DNA of 47,333 bases from Methylobacter sp. BlB1 (lineage in GTDB: Bacteria > Pseudomonadota > Gammaproteobacteria > Methylococcales > Methylomonadaceae): contig NZ_JADMKV010000033.1 in NCBI RefSeq assembly GCF_015476545.1, positions 1 through 47,333 of the forward strand. The letters are read 5' to 3'. The notes beneath the pieces are model-generated. The model had not been told where the DNA came from. It saw nothing but the letters and a program-made list of their open reading frames with translations, and ran no database searches. Numbering within the stretch: position 1 is the first letter of the stretch; each line of letters opens with the position of its first letter. Both the position numbers and the translations under genes were made by a program. Positions 8,049-16,951 of this stretch are shown one piece after another.

Positions 8049-9590
8049 ATGAGGACCAACAACGTTTTACTTTTAACGGCCGCCATTAACGGTCTGTTAG
8101 CTGTCAGCGGTATTCAACCGGCAACCGCCTCTACCGCTAAAGAAAAAGACGAAAAAATCGAATTACTGGAACGTCGCCTGCTTTTGCTGGAGCAGCGCCT
8201 GGAAGCCGCCGAGCGTAATAATACCGAGCATACTAAGGCTCCGGTAGCGGACGACAAACTGCAAGCGCTGGACCAGAAAGTCAAAATTCTGGAGCGGAAA
8301 CACGAAGTCGATAAGGAAATCGCCATAGAAAACGCTAAAACAGCCCCTATATTTGAAGCTGGCCCGAAAGGCGTGAGCTTTTCGTCGGCCGATGGCAGCA
8401 ACTCGGTACGCCTGCGCAGTTCCATACAGGCGGACGGCCGCTTCTTTGTCGATAATGAGTCAAAGGCAAAGGACAGGTTCGATCTCAGGCAGGCGCGTAT
8501 CTGGTTGGAAGGGCGGTTCTGGAAATATTTCGACTATAAGCTCATGCCCGATTTCGGCTCTAACCAGACGCTGTTGGCCGATGCCTATGTCGATGTGCAT
8601 TATTTTCCCTATGCCAGCTTGAATATCGGCAAACAGAAAACGCCGATCAGCTTGGAACGTCTGCAAGGCGATTCCGACGGCAACTTCATGGAGCGCGCCT
8701 ATCCGACTTATCTGGCCAGCAACCGTGACATTGGCGTCAAGTTGCACGGCAGCTTCGCCAGGCCCGGCGATAAAGTCCAGTATGCTGGACCTATCGACTT
8801 CAAAAACTTCTTCACTTATGAAGTGGGTGTATTCAATGGCGGCGGCGACAACGGCGCCGACAATACCGACAAGGAAAACGACGACAACAAGGAAGTGGCG
8901 GCCCGCCTCTGGTCGCATCCGTTCCAGAACTCCGGCATTGCTGTGCTGGATGGTCTCGGCGTCGGTGTCGCCGGCAGCTGGGAAGTGCCCAACAACAATA
9001 AAACCACCGTCAAGAACCTGAAAACCCCGCTGGGCCAGAATACCTTGGTTGACTACACCAAAGTCGGTACAGGCACAACGGAAGTGGTCGCGGACGGCGA
9101 ACACTATCGCATCTATCCGCAGGCGTACTGGTTTTATGGGCCTTATGGCTTGCTGGGCGAGTATGTACTGTCGTCTCAGCAGTTGACCGGCGACGGCGGC
9201 AATACGCATATTCAGCAGGACAACACGGCCTGGCAGATTCAGGCGTCTTATGTCGTGACCGGCGAAAACAACACCTTCCAGAGCGTCAAGCCGCGCTCGC
9301 CGTTCGATCCGTTCAATGGCCAATGGGGCGCCCTGCAACTGGCGGCGCGCTGGAGCGAATTGTCCATCGATGAGGACACATTCAAACCGATCAATGGCGT
9401 GCAGTTGTTGAACCCGGCCAATTCAATCAGAGAAGCCAGCTCTTGGGCGATCGGCGCCAACTGGTTCCTGAACCAGAATACGCGCTTGATGGCGGATTAT
9501 GAAAATACGCATTTTACCGGCGGCGCCAAAAACGGCGGCGACCGCCCGGCTGAAAACGTGTTTTCAACGCGGCTGCAGCTGGTTTTCTAA
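8049..9590 (+). CDS. OprP/OprO-type oxyanion-selective outer-membrane porin
   Basis: 513 residues. A signal peptide (about 1-27, ending near TAS) is followed by a heptad-repeat coiled coil (EKIELLERRLLLLEQRLEAA and a second run to about residue 95). After that comes a 16-strand-type barrel with the phosphate-selective porin O/P features: FDLRQARIWLEGRFWKYFDY, YVDVHYFPYASLNIGKQKTP, and the closing strand FSTRLQLVF with a terminal aromatic residue. OprP/OprO pass phosphate or pyrophosphate. Here the gene lies between two sulfur genes, ahead of the sulfate-binding protein, so I infer that it admits sulfate or another sulfur oxyanion. GGGG lies 7 bases before the ATG. A nested palindrome follows the stop codon. 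Confidence 0.85.
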   Translation: MRTNNVLLLTAAINGLLAVSGIQPATASTAKEKDEKIELLERRLLLLEQRLEAAERNNTEHTKAPVADDKLQALDQKVKILERKHEVDKEIAIENAKTAPIFEAGPKGVSFSSADGSNSVRLRSSIQADGRFFVDNESKAKDRFDLRQARIWLEGRFWKYFDYKLMPDFGSNQTLLADAYVDVHYFPYASLNIGKQKTPISLERLQGDSDGNFMERAYPTYLASNRDIGVKLHGSFARPGDKVQYAGPIDFKNFFTYEVGVFNGGGDNGADNTDKENDDNKEVAARLWSHPFQNSGIAVLDGLGVGVAGSWEVPNNNKTTVKNLKTPLGQNTLVDYTKVGTGTTEVVADGEHYRIYPQAYWFYGPYGLLGEYVLSSQQLTGDGGNTHIQQDNTAWQIQASYVVTGENNTFQSVKPRSPFDPFNGQWGALQLAARWSELSIDEDTFKPINGVQLLNPANSIREASSWAIGANWFLNQNTRLMADYENTHFTGGAKNGGDRPAENVFSTRLQLVF

Positions 9591-9604
9591 CGCTGCGCCG
9601 CGGA

Positions 9605-9738
9605 TTGTGGGGGCGACTTCAGTCGCCCATTGATTATCAATACAAGGTTGTAGGGTACGCACCGCGTACCATTTTGGAGCGTCCATAAGTGGTACGCGGC
9701 GCGTACCCTACTGTTGATAAGCGAAGTCGCCCCCACAA
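9605..9738. repeat. Nested palindromic repeat before sbp
   Basis: A perfect 16-bp outer inverted repeat (ttgtgggggcgacttc, 9605-9620, with its complement at 9723-9738) encloses an inner 21-bp hairpin with one mismatch (9650-9670 and 9691-9711, starting gtagggtacgc). A relative of the inner hairpin lies after sbp at 10905-10975. It looks like a mobile or dispersed palindromic unit with a second unit inserted in it. It could also separate the porin transcript from sbp. Confidence 0.7.
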
Positions 9739-9770
9739 GTTGATAAATATCGAATAATTCGATGATAAGT

Positions 9771-9815
9771 TCTAATTATATCGTTTCTATTATTAACCCG
9801 GCTTACGTACCATTT
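9771..9815 (+). promoter_or_regulatory. Sulfur-island promoter block, copy 2 (before sbp)
   Basis: TCTAATTATATCGTTT (9771-9786) and TACCATTT (9808-9815), separated by 21 bases as in the copy at 7510-7554. The sequence between the boxes differs, so the boxes themselves appear to be under selection. The sbp ATG lies 71 bases beyond. It is a candidate CysB-dependent promoter for the sulfate uptake genes. Confidence 0.6.
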
Positions 9816-9885
9816 GCATCAATGAACAAGCGCTAACAAAGCCGTCTTGAAACCTTTTACTTATTCTTTAAAGACAGGATACACC

Positions 9886-10893
9886 ATGAACACAAAAATA
9901 AGGCTGAAAACCGGTTTGCTGGCGGCGAGTCTTTTGGTCAGCAGCGCCGCATTCGCCGACAGAACCTTGCTGAATGTCTCCTATGACCCGACCCGGGAGC
10001 TGTATCAGCAATTCAATCAGGAGTTCGTCAAATACTGGAAGGAAAAAACCGGCGAGACGGTCACGGTTCAGCAATCGCACGGCGGCGCGGGCAAGCAGGC
10101 GCGAGCTGTTATCGACGGCCTCGATGCTGACGTATTGACGCTGGCCATCAGCTACGATATCGACAAAATCGCCGCGAACGCCAAGCTGCTGCCCAAGGAC
10201 TGGCAGAAACGCCTGCCCAACAACAGCGTGCCCTATACCTCAACCATGGTTTTCCTGGTCCGCAAAGGCAATCCGAAAGGCATCAAGAATTGGGATGATC
10301 TGGTGAAAGAAGGCGTATCGGTCATCACGCCAAACCCTAAAACCTCCGGCGGCGCGCGTTACAACTATCTGGCCGCCTGGGCCTTCGCCGAAAAAACCTA
10401 CGGCAGTAAAGAGGCCGCCAAGGACTTCATCAGAAAGCTGTACAAAAACGTACCGGTGCTGGATTCCGGCGCCAGAGGCTCCACCACCACCTTCCTGCAG
10501 CGCGGCATCGGCGATGTGCTGCTGACCTGGGAAAACGAAGCCTACCTGGCTCTGAAGGAATTGGGCCAAGGCGAAGTTGAAATCGTCGTGCCGCCTTTCA
10601 GCATTCTGGCCGAAACGCCGGTTGCAGTCGTTGACACGGTGGTCGACAAACACGGCACGCGCGACCTGGCTGAAGCCTATCTGAATTATCTGTACTCGCC
10701 GGCCGGCCAGAAACTGGCAGCCAAAAATTTCTACCGTCCGACCGACACTAAAGCCGTCGATGCGGCCGATCTGGCCAACTTTCCGCAACTGGAACGCGTA
10801 ACCGTGGATCAGGCTTTCGGCGGTTGGGACAACGTGCAGAAAGAGCATTTCGATGACAAAGCCATATTTGATCAGATCTATTCACCAAGCTAG
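9886..10893 (+). CDS. sbp: Periplasmic sulfate-binding protein
   Basis: 335 residues from the ATG at 9886. An in-frame TTG at 9847 would add 13 residues ahead of a good signal peptide ([17 protein letters not shown], cleaved before [15 protein letters not shown]). The mature protein has the Sbp/CysP hallmarks: [61 protein letters not shown] and [17 protein letters not shown]. These include the loops that hold the sulfate dianion by backbone NH groups. It delivers sulfate or thiosulfate to CysTWA, encoded 195 bp downstream. Palindromes of one family flank the gene on both sides. The promoter block at 9771-9815 should drive it. Confidence 0.95.
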   Translation: MNTKIRLKTGLLAASLLVSSAAFADRTLLNVSYDPTRELYQQFNQEFVKYWKEKTGETVTVQQSHGGAGKQARAVIDGLDADVLTLAISYDIDKIAANAKLLPKDWQKRLPNNSVPYTSTMVFLVRKGNPKGIKNWDDLVKEGVSVITPNPKTSGGARYNYLAAWAFAEKTYGSKEAAKDFIRKLYKNVPVLDSGARGSTTTFLQRGIGDVLLTWENEAYLALKELGQGEVEIVVPPFSILAETPVAVVDTVVDKHGTRDLAEAYLNYLYSPAGQKLAAKNFYRPTDTKAVDAADLANFPQLERVTVDQAFGGWDNVQKEHFDDKAIFDQIYSPS

Positions 10894-10904
10894 TTAGGCA
10901 CACT

Positions 10905-10975
10905 GTAGGGTACGCACTGCGTACCGTTCCGGGCTCATAAAAAGCTTGGAAAGGCACGCGGTGCGTACCCTACAG
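10905..10975. repeat. Palindromic repeat after sbp
   Basis: A 21-bp arm starting gtagggtacgcactgc (10905-10925) pairs with 10953-10973, with two wobble positions. It is a relative of the inner hairpin at 9650-9711. It lies between sbp and cysT, so it may lower read-through and help make the binding protein more abundant than the permease. Confidence 0.6.
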
Positions 10976-11088
10976 GCTGCCCTTATATCATTCTGTTGCC
11001 GGTGGGCACGAATAGGTTGTGTCCACCCTGCCGTTGGGGCGATACCTATAAAAATTTATGCTCACCACCACGAAAAGCGTAAAAAAAC

Positions 11089-11916
11089 ATGAGTCAAAGT
11101 AACATCATGCCGGGCTTTCGCCCGACTCTCGGTTTCACCCTGTTTTATCTGGGGCTGGTCGTGCTGATCCCGTTAAGCACGCTGGTATTCAAAAGCTTCC
11201 AGTTGAGCTGGGATGAGTATCTGTCCGTCATTACCAACGACCGCGTGGTCGCCTCTTTCCGCGTCAGCTTTGTGACTTCGCTGGCGGCCGCCGCCGTTGC
11301 CAGCCTGTTCGGATTTATCATTGCCTGGGTGCTGGTGCGCTATCCGTTTCCGGGCAAGCGCCTGTTCGATGCCCTGATCGATTTGCCGTTCGCCTTACCG
11401 ACGGCGGTTGCGGGCATCGTGCTGGCGACGATCTACCAGCCTAATGGCTATATCGGCCAATGGCTGACCGAAATCTTCGGCCTGCAAATTGCTTACAAGC
11501 CTCTCGGCATTATCGTGGCGCTGATTTTCATCAGCCTGCCGTTCGTCGTGCGAACGGTCCAGCCAGTGCTGCAGGAATTCGACTCGACCATGGAAGAAGC
11601 CGCGTCCAGCCTTGGCGCCACGCGGCAGCAGGTGTTTGCCCGCATTATTCTGCCCAACCTGTTGCCCGCTTCGCTGACCGGTTTTGCGCTGGCCTTTGCA
11701 CGCAGTGTCGGAGAATACGGCTCAGTCATTTTTATCGCCGGCAATCTGCCTTATGTTTCCGAGATCGTGCCACTGATGATCATCACCAAGCTGGAGCAAT
11801 ACGAATATGCCGGCGCCACGGCGATCGCGTTGACCATGCTGGTCATTTCATTTCTCTTGCTGCTGGTGATCAACCTGCTGCAACTGTGGGTGCGCAAGCG
11901 CTCAGGACAACTCTAA
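11089..11916 (+). CDS. cysT: Sulfate/thiosulfate ABC transporter permease CysT (CysU)
   Basis: 275 residues with six predicted membrane helices. It has the CysT signatures ALIDLPFALPTAVAGIVLAT (about 95-115), the cytoplasmic EAA loop MEEAASSLGATRQQVFARII (about 166-185) that docks on the CysA ATPase, and FARSVGEYGSVIFIAGNLP after it. With CysW it forms the inner-membrane channel for sulfate. It is followed by cysW after 12 bp. Its start is the first ATG with family-like N-terminal sequence. The ribosome site is weak, so translation may be modest compared with sbp. Confidence 0.95.
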   Translation: MSQSNIMPGFRPTLGFTLFYLGLVVLIPLSTLVFKSFQLSWDEYLSVITNDRVVASFRVSFVTSLAAAAVASLFGFIIAWVLVRYPFPGKRLFDALIDLPFALPTAVAGIVLATIYQPNGYIGQWLTEIFGLQIAYKPLGIIVALIFISLPFVVRTVQPVLQEFDSTMEEAASSLGATRQQVFARIILPNLLPASLTGFALAFARSVGEYGSVIFIAGNLPYVSEIVPLMIITKLEQYEYAGATAIALTMLVISFLLLLVINLLQLWVRKRSGQL

Positions 11917-11928
11917 AAGGATACCGAC

Positions 11929-12792
11929 ATGAGTGCTATTGCTTACCCTGTCCACGAGGCTAAAACCGTTGAGCGGCCGCATGCGCTGCGCGATCCCGAC
12001 TGGGTCAGATGGAGCCTGACTGCCGTCGCCCTCGGCATTATCGTTTTGTTTTTATGCCTGCCTTTGGGCATCGTAATCGTCGAGGCTTTTTCGAAAGGCT
12101 GGCAGACTTACTGGTCGGCGCTGACGCAGCCTGACGCCCAATCGGCCATGCAGCTGACATTGCTGACCGCCTTAATAACCGTGCCGCTCAACACGGTGTT
12201 CGGCGTGGCCGCGGCCTGGGCAATCACGCGCTTCGAATTTCGCGGCAAAAGCCTGTTGACGACGCTGATCGACTTGCCGTTCTCGGTGTCGCCCGTGATC
12301 TCCGGCCTGATTTTCGTGTTGTTGTTCGGCGCGCAGGGTTGGTTCGGCGAATGGCTGAGAGCGCATGACGTGAAGATCATCTTCGCCGTGCCGGGCATCA
12401 TTCTGGCTACCTTGTTCATCACCTTCCCGTTCGTGGCACGCGAGCTGATCCCTTTGATGCAGGAAATGGGTAGCGAAGAGGAAGAGGCAGCGCTGTCGCT
12501 GGGCGCGAGCGGCTGGCAAACCTTCTTGATGGTCACGCTACCGAACATCAAATGGGCGCTGCTGTACGGCGTGCTGTTGTGCAATGCCCGCGCGATGGGC
12601 GAATTCGGCGCCGTTTCGGTCGTATCGGGCCACATCCGCAGTCTGACCAATACGCTGCCGCTGCACGTCGAAGTCAGTTACAACGAATATGACTTTGTCG
12701 GCGCCTTCGCCAGCGCCTCGCTGCTGGCAGGGCTGGCCATTGTGACGCTGGTCCTGAAAAGCGCGCTGGAATGGCGGCAGGCCAGACGATAA
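11929..12792 (+). CDS. cysW: Sulfate/thiosulfate ABC transporter permease CysW
   Basis: 287 residues with six membrane helices. The [20 protein letters not shown] stretch (about 112-130) and the EAA loop [20 protein letters not shown] (about 181-200) are typical of Cys[19 protein letters not shown] follows. It pairs with CysT to make the sulfate channel. AAAGGAT lies well placed before the ATG, and the 12-bp spacing to cysT shows co-transcription. The 100 bp between cysW and cysA hold an inverted repeat, an unusual interruption inside this operon. Confidence 0.95.
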   Translation: MSAIAYPVHEAKTVERPHALRDPDWVRWSLTAVALGIIVLFLCLPLGIVIVEAFSKGWQTYWSALTQPDAQSAMQLTLLTALITVPLNTVFGVAAAWAITRFEFRGKSLLTTLIDLPFSVSPVISGLIFVLLFGAQGWFGEWLRAHDVKIIFAVPGIILATLFITFPFVARELIPLMQEMGSEEEEAALSLGASGWQTFLMVTLPNIKWALLYGVLLCNARAMGEFGAVSVVSGHIRSLTNTLPLHVEVSYNEYDFVGAFASASLLAGLAIVTLVLKSALEWRQARR

Positions 12793-12806
12793 ACCTGAGC
12801 GATATG

Positions 12807-12863
12807 GGCTGGGCTGCAAACCCGGCAATTCGTGCCGCTAATGCTGGGTTTAGCAACCCAGCC
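12807..12863. repeat. Palindromic repeat between cysW and cysA
   Basis: ggctgggctgcaaaccc (12807-12823) and gggtttagcaacccagcc (12846-12863) are inverted partners. Inside them cggca/tgccg form a smaller stem. It is of the 'GTAGGCTGGGTT' type of dispersed intergenic repeat. The insertion leaves the cysTWA order intact but could reduce expression of cysA. Confidence 0.55.
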
Positions 12864-12895
12864 TACACAGTTCCAATAGTTTTGTGAGACGACTT

Positions 12896-13912
12896 ATGAG
12901 TATTCTGCTTTCCAACATCAGCAAGAAATTCGGCCAGTTTTCAGCGCTGAACAACATCAACCTGGAAATTCCCGAAGGCGAACTGGTTGCACTGCTGGGC
13001 CCTTCGGGCTGCGGCAAGACCACCTTGCTGCGCATCATTGCAGGCCTGGAGCAAGCCGATCAGGGGCGCGTGCTGTTGAACGGCGAAGACAAAACCGACC
13101 AGCATGTCAGCCATCGCGGCATCGGTTTCGTCTTTCAGCACTACGCGCTGTTTCGCCACATGACCGTTTTCGACAACGTGGCTTTCGGGCTGCGCGTCAA
13201 GCCGCGCAATCAGCGGCCGAAGGAAAGCGAAATTGTCAAAAAAGTCCACGCCCTGCTGGAACTGGTGCAATTGGACTGGCTGCACGACCGTTACCCGGAT
13301 CAGCTGTCCGGCGGCCAGCGCCAGCGCATCGCCCTGGCGCGCGCCCTGGCCGTGGAGCCGTCCGTGCTGCTGCTGGACGAGCCTTTCGGCGCGCTCGATG
13401 CCAGCGTGCGCAAGGATCTGCGCCAGTGGCTGCGCAACCTGCATCACGAGCTGAACGTCACCAGCATTTTCGTGACCCATGATCAGGAAGAAGCCATGGA
13501 AGTCGCCAGCCGCGTGGTCGTGCTCAATCACGGCCGCGTTGAGCAGCAAGGCTCGCCCAGCGAGATTTACGACCGTCCGGCCAATGCTTTCGTCTCGCGC
13601 TTCATCGGCCAGACCAACGTATTTACGCCGGAGCAGATGGACGACATTTGGCTATCCTCGTACGGAGTACAGCCCGGCAAAACCGCGCATGTGCGTCCGC
13701 ATGACATCGATATCGAAAAAACAAACGATCAGGATGCGAAGGTCACGCTGAAAGACTGGCAGCATCTGGGCGCATTGATCCGCATCGAGCTGGTCAAGAA
13801 TGGTTCAAACGACCGGTTTTACGCCGAAATGCCTAATGAGCGCTTCAAGCGCCTGCAGCTCGGCAAAGGCGACAAGGTGTCCATGCGCATCCGCCAGGCG
13901 CATTGGTTCTAG
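12896..13912 (+). CDS. cysA: Sulfate/thiosulfate ABC transporter ATPase CysA
   Basis: 338 residues from the ATG at 12896. A GTG at 12884 lies in frame, but the family begins [13 protein letters not shown]. The ATPase domain shows Walker A GPSGCGKT (35-42), the Q-loop VFQHYALF, the ABC signature LSGGQRQR, Walker [13 protein letters not shown] and the switch [11 protein letters not shown]-terminal TOBE-like regulatory domain (about 240-338, with [10 protein letters not shown]) completes the usual CysA architecture. It powers sulfate import through CysTW. The ribosome site is weak. It precedes the regulator gene by 32 bp, so that gene is likely to be co-expressed. Confidence 0.95.
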   Translation: MSILLSNISKKFGQFSALNNINLEIPEGELVALLGPSGCGKTTLLRIIAGLEQADQGRVLLNGEDKTDQHVSHRGIGFVFQHYALFRHMTVFDNVAFGLRVKPRNQRPKESEIVKKVHALLELVQLDWLHDRYPDQLSGGQRQRIALARALAVEPSVLLLDEPFGALDASVRKDLRQWLRNLHHELNVTSIFVTHDQEEAMEVASRVVVLNHGRVEQQGSPSEIYDRPANAFVSRFIGQTNVFTPEQMDDIWLSSYGVQPGKTAHVRPHDIDIEKTNDQDAKVTLKDWQHLGALIRIELVKNGSNDRFYAEMPNERFKRLQLGKGDKVSMRIRQAHWF

Positions 13913-13944
13913 TAGATACAACCCGACTGTAAAGGACTATAACC

Positions 13945-14871
13945 ATGAACTTAAGCCAACTGGAATTACTGCGCGTGCTGCAGGAAACCGATCTGAACCT
14001 GTCCAAAGCGGCCGACAGGATGCACATCGTGCAATCGGCCGTCAGCCGGCAACTGCAGCTTTTTGAAAGCGAGCTGGGCTCGCCCCTGTTCGAGAGAAAA
14101 GGCAAAAAGCTGACTGGCCTGACGCCTTTAGGGGTTCGCATCATGGATGAAGTGTCGACGATCAACATGGCCAAAAATAACATCCGTGCCATCGCGGCCG
14201 ATTACCTGGACAGCCATCAGGGCACCTTGCACATTGCAACTACGCATACGCAGGCCAAGTATTTTCTGCCGACCCCGATCCGGCGCTTCCGGGAAAAATA
14301 TCCCGGCGTCAGGATCTACATGATTCAGGCCTCGCCCGAACAGTTGATCGACCAGCTGCATGCGCACAAGGCCGATATCGCGATCTGTACGGAAAAAGTC
14401 GATGAAGATGCCGGACTGGTGCTCAAGAAATGCTACGCATGGCACCATGCGGCCGTCATGCCGCAGGACCATCCGCTGAGCACGGGCGAGATCACGCTGG
14501 AGCGGCTGGCGTCTTTTCCGATTCTGACCTACAGCTTCGGTTTCACGGGCCGGTCGAACATCGAACATGCCTTCAGAAGCGAAGGGCTGGAGCTCGACAT
14601 CATCCTGGCCGCGGCCGACACGGACGTGATCAAGACCTATGTACGCCTGGGGCTGGGCGTCGGCCTGATCGCGGGCATGGCCTACGACGCGCTGGCGGAC
14701 CGTGATCTTGTGGCGCGCGACCTGTCGCATCTGATTCCGCATTCGACGACCAAGATCGCCTATCTGAAACACAACTATCTGCCGCTGTACAGCCAGCATT
14801 TTATTGAGGAGCTGTTGAGCGCGGCCGATCTGCACCGCAACAGCAAGGAGCCGTTGCCGTTGCAACAATAG
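13945..14871 (+). CDS. cysB: CysB-family LysR regulator of sulfur assimilation
   Basis: 308 residues. The N-terminal winged helix (MNLSQLELLRVLQE, then NLSKAADRMHIVQSAVSRQL at about 18-37, and FERKGKKLTGLTPLG) and the effector domain starting GTLHIATTHTQAKYFLPTPI are diagnostic of CysB/Cbl. ICTEKVD and the FGFTGRSNIEHAF region form part of the inducer pocket. CysB proteins activate sulfate assimilation when O-acetylserine or N-acetylserine accumulates and sulfide is scarce. It lies directly after cysA with AAAGGA before its ATG, and before the enzyme that makes O-acetylserine, so its inducer is produced by the next gene. It could also be called Cbl; I favour CysB in function. Confidence 0.9.
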   Translation: MNLSQLELLRVLQETDLNLSKAADRMHIVQSAVSRQLQLFESELGSPLFERKGKKLTGLTPLGVRIMDEVSTINMAKNNIRAIAADYLDSHQGTLHIATTHTQAKYFLPTPIRRFREKYPGVRIYMIQASPEQLIDQLHAHKADIAICTEKVDEDAGLVLKKCYAWHHAAVMPQDHPLSTGEITLERLASFPILTYSFGFTGRSNIEHAFRSEGLELDIILAAADTDVIKTYVRLGLGVGLIAGMAYDALADRDLVARDLSHLIPHSTTKIAYLKHNYLPLYSQHFIEELLSAADLHRNSKEPLPLQQ

Positions 14872-14991
14872 GAAAAACACAGCCTCTGCCGCTTGGCTCT
14901 GGCTTTTTTGCCTGCGATTTTAGGCGATGGCGACAGACGGCTGTCGCAGCGTTCTGAAATCGCGGATTGATCAACAAGGAATCCCATCTTC

Positions 14992-15957
14992 ATGCAGGAA
15001 AATAATCAGAAAAACATTAGCCGCTGCGACCTCGACGCCATCGTATCGGAACTGCGGCTGCTGCGGAACAAATCGCTGCAGCGCCGGCAGCGAGAAGGGC
15101 GGCCTACGAAGCTGCCGTCCCGAAAGGCGCTGATCGACGTTCTTGAAAAGCTTTCGGCGGCGCTTTTTCCGAACCGTCTCGGCTCAGGGGAACTCACCGA
15201 TGAGAGCATCGATTATTTTGTCGGCCATACGCTGGATGCGGCGCTAAGAGCCCTGTGCGAGCAGGTGCGCCGCGAGTGCTGCTTCAAAGCTGAACAGAAC
15301 GGCAACGTCGTCTCCGAGTGCAATCAACAGGCAGATAGCATCAAGCGCGATTTTGCCGCGCAGCTGCCGGCGATACGCGCGCTGTTGGATGAAGACCTGA
15401 TGGCGGCCTATGAGGGCGATCCGGCCGCAGCCAGTCCGGACGAAGTGCTGGTCTGCTATCCGGGCATGACCGCCATTATTTACCACCGGATCGCGCATGT
15501 GCTGCACTCGCTGGGAGCGCCGCTGGTAGCACGCATGATTGCCGACATTTCGCATTCGGTCACCGGCATCGACATCCATCCGGGCGCCAGAATCGGGCCC
15601 AGCTTTTTTATCGATCACGGCACCGGCGTCGTTATCGGCGAAACGGCCATTATTGGCCGGCATGTGCGTTTGTACCAGGCCGTCACGCTGGGCGCCAAAC
15701 GCTTCCCGAAAGACGCGGACGGCACCCTGATCAAAGGCAACGACCGGCATCCGATCGTCGAAGACGATGTCGTGATTTATGCCGGGGCCACCATTCTCGG
15801 CCGTGTGACCATCGGCCAGGGCTCAACCATCGGCGGCAACGTCTGGCTGACGCACAGCGTGCCGCCCGGCAGCATCATCACGCAGCCCCAGGCGCATAGC
15901 GAAGCGCTATCCGGCGGGGCTGCAACTCAACAGGAGGGAGCTTACAACAGCCACTGA
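14992..15957 (+). CDS. epsC: EpsC-type serine O-acetyltransferase (SrpH-like)
   Basis: 321 residues. It converts serine and acetyl-CoA to O-acetylserine, the carbon skeleton for cysteine. The helical N-terminal region (about 1-150) is longer than in CysE, as in the EpsC/SrpH group. The left-handed beta helix (about 175-290) contains SVTGIDIHPGARIGPSFFID, the catalytic-type HGTGVVIGETAIIG, VTLGAKRFPKD and ATILGRVTIGQGSTIGGNVW. Genes of this group accompany family 2A encapsulins (srpH with srpI in cyanobacteria), matching the next gene 64 bp downstream. O-acetylserine would feed cysteine synthesis and also act as CysB inducer. AAGGA precedes the ATG at a rather long spacing of about 11. Confidence 0.9.
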   Translation: MQENNQKNISRCDLDAIVSELRLLRNKSLQRRQREGRPTKLPSRKALIDVLEKLSAALFPNRLGSGELTDESIDYFVGHTLDAALRALCEQVRRECCFKAEQNGNVVSECNQQADSIKRDFAAQLPAIRALLDEDLMAAYEGDPAAASPDEVLVCYPGMTAIIYHRIAHVLHSLGAPLVARMIADISHSVTGIDIHPGARIGPSFFIDHGTGVVIGETAIIGRHVRLYQAVTLGAKRFPKDADGTLIKGNDRHPIVEDDVVIYAGATILGRVTIGQGSTIGGNVWLTHSVPPGSIITQPQAHSEALSGGAATQQEGAYNSH

Positions 15958-16021
15958 GTCAATTTCGTATCACTAAAAAATAATAACTAATCACCAGACA
16001 AAATAATCAGGAAATAGAAAT

Positions 16022-16951
16022 ATGTCAGATATACATGAAGCCTATACCGCATTGAGCGATGTTGCCGCGCGTACATTGGCCAATGCGACCAAAACTGTCC
16101 CCATGATGTCCACCATCACGCCCAGATGGCTGGTTCATTTGCTGCACTGGGTGCCGGTCGAGGCGGGTATTTACCGCGTCAACAAGGTCAAGAACGAAAC
16201 CGGCGTTGCGGTCGACTGCTCCAGTCTGGACGAGCGCGAACTGCCGCAGACTTTCGTCGACTATGAAGCCTGGGGGCGCGAGTACCGGCTGGGCGCGGTC
16301 AACACCGTGCTGGACATTCACACCCGCGTCTCGGACTTGTATAGCAGCCCGCACAACCAGATCCAGGAACAGTTGCGCCTGACCATCGAGACCATCAAGG
16401 AGCGCCAGGAAAGCGAGCTGATCAACAACCCCGAATACGGCCTGCTCAGTAACGTGGCGCCCTCACAGAAAGTGCAGCCGCGCGTCGGCACGCCCATACC
16501 CGACGACATGGACGAGCTGATCACCAAGGTCTGGAAGCAGCCCGGCTTTTTCCTGGCCCATCCCCTTGCTATCGCCGCTTTCGGCCGCGAATGCACGCGC
16601 CGCGGCGTACCGCCCGCTACCGTGACGCTGTTCGGCTCTCCGTTCCTGACTTGGCGCGGCATTCCGATCATTCCATGCGACAAGCTCAAGATCGTCGACG
16701 GCAAAACCAATATCCTGCTGATACGCACCGGCGAGAGCCGTCAGGGCGTGGTCGGGCTTTACCAGCCGAACTTGACCGGCGAGCAAAGCATGGGCTTGTC
16801 GGTGCGCTTCATGGGCATCAATCATAAAGCCATTTCGTCCTATCTGATCTCGCTCTACTGTTCTTTGGCGGTGCTGACCGACGACGCCATCGCGGTGCTT
16901 GAGAACGTCGAAGTGGGCAAATACTATGATTACAGCTATGACTACAAGTGA
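16022..16951 (+). CDS. srpI: Family 2A encapsulin shell protein (SrpI-like)
   Basis: 309 residues, the usual length for family 2A, and without the cNMP-binding insertion of family 2B. Recognisable stretches are the N-terminal arm LSDVAARTLANATKTVPMMS, ITPRWLVHLLHWVPVEAGIY, the E-loop-like DYEAWGREYRLGAVNTVLDI, and the P-domain helix HNQIQEQLRLTIETIKERQE, followed by NNPEYGLLSN. Proteins of this family adopt the HK97 capsid fold and assemble into icosahedral cages that enclose a cysteine desulfurase. In cyanobacteria the shell (SrpI) is strongly induced by sulfur starvation. AGGAAA lies 9 bases before the ATG. Its end overlaps the start of the cargo gene, implying coupled translation of shell and cargo. 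Confidence 0.95.
   Translation: MSDIHEAYTALSDVAARTLANATKTVPMMSTITPRWLVHLLHWVPVEAGIYRVNKVKNETGVAVDCSSLDERELPQTFVDYEAWGREYRLGAVNTVLDIHTRVSDLYSSPHNQIQEQLRLTIETIKERQESELINNPEYGLLSNVAPSQKVQPRVGTPIPDDMDELITKVWKQPGFFLAHPLAIAAFGRECTRRGVPPATVTLFGSPFLTWRGIPIIPCDKLKIVDGKTNILLIRTGESRQGVVGLYQPNLTGEQSMGLSVRFMGINHKAISSYLISLYCSLAVLTDDAIAVLENVEVGKYYDYSYDYK

Noticed and set aside
8460-9338. 292-codon open frame on the minus strand
   Set aside because: Antisense to the porin gene, with no recognisable sequence and no ribosome site.
14285-14302. GGGAAAAATATCCCGG, resembling the GGAAAAATTCC operator
   Set aside because: The spacing between half sites is one base longer, the conserved flanks are absent and it lies inside the coding region of the cysB-like gene.
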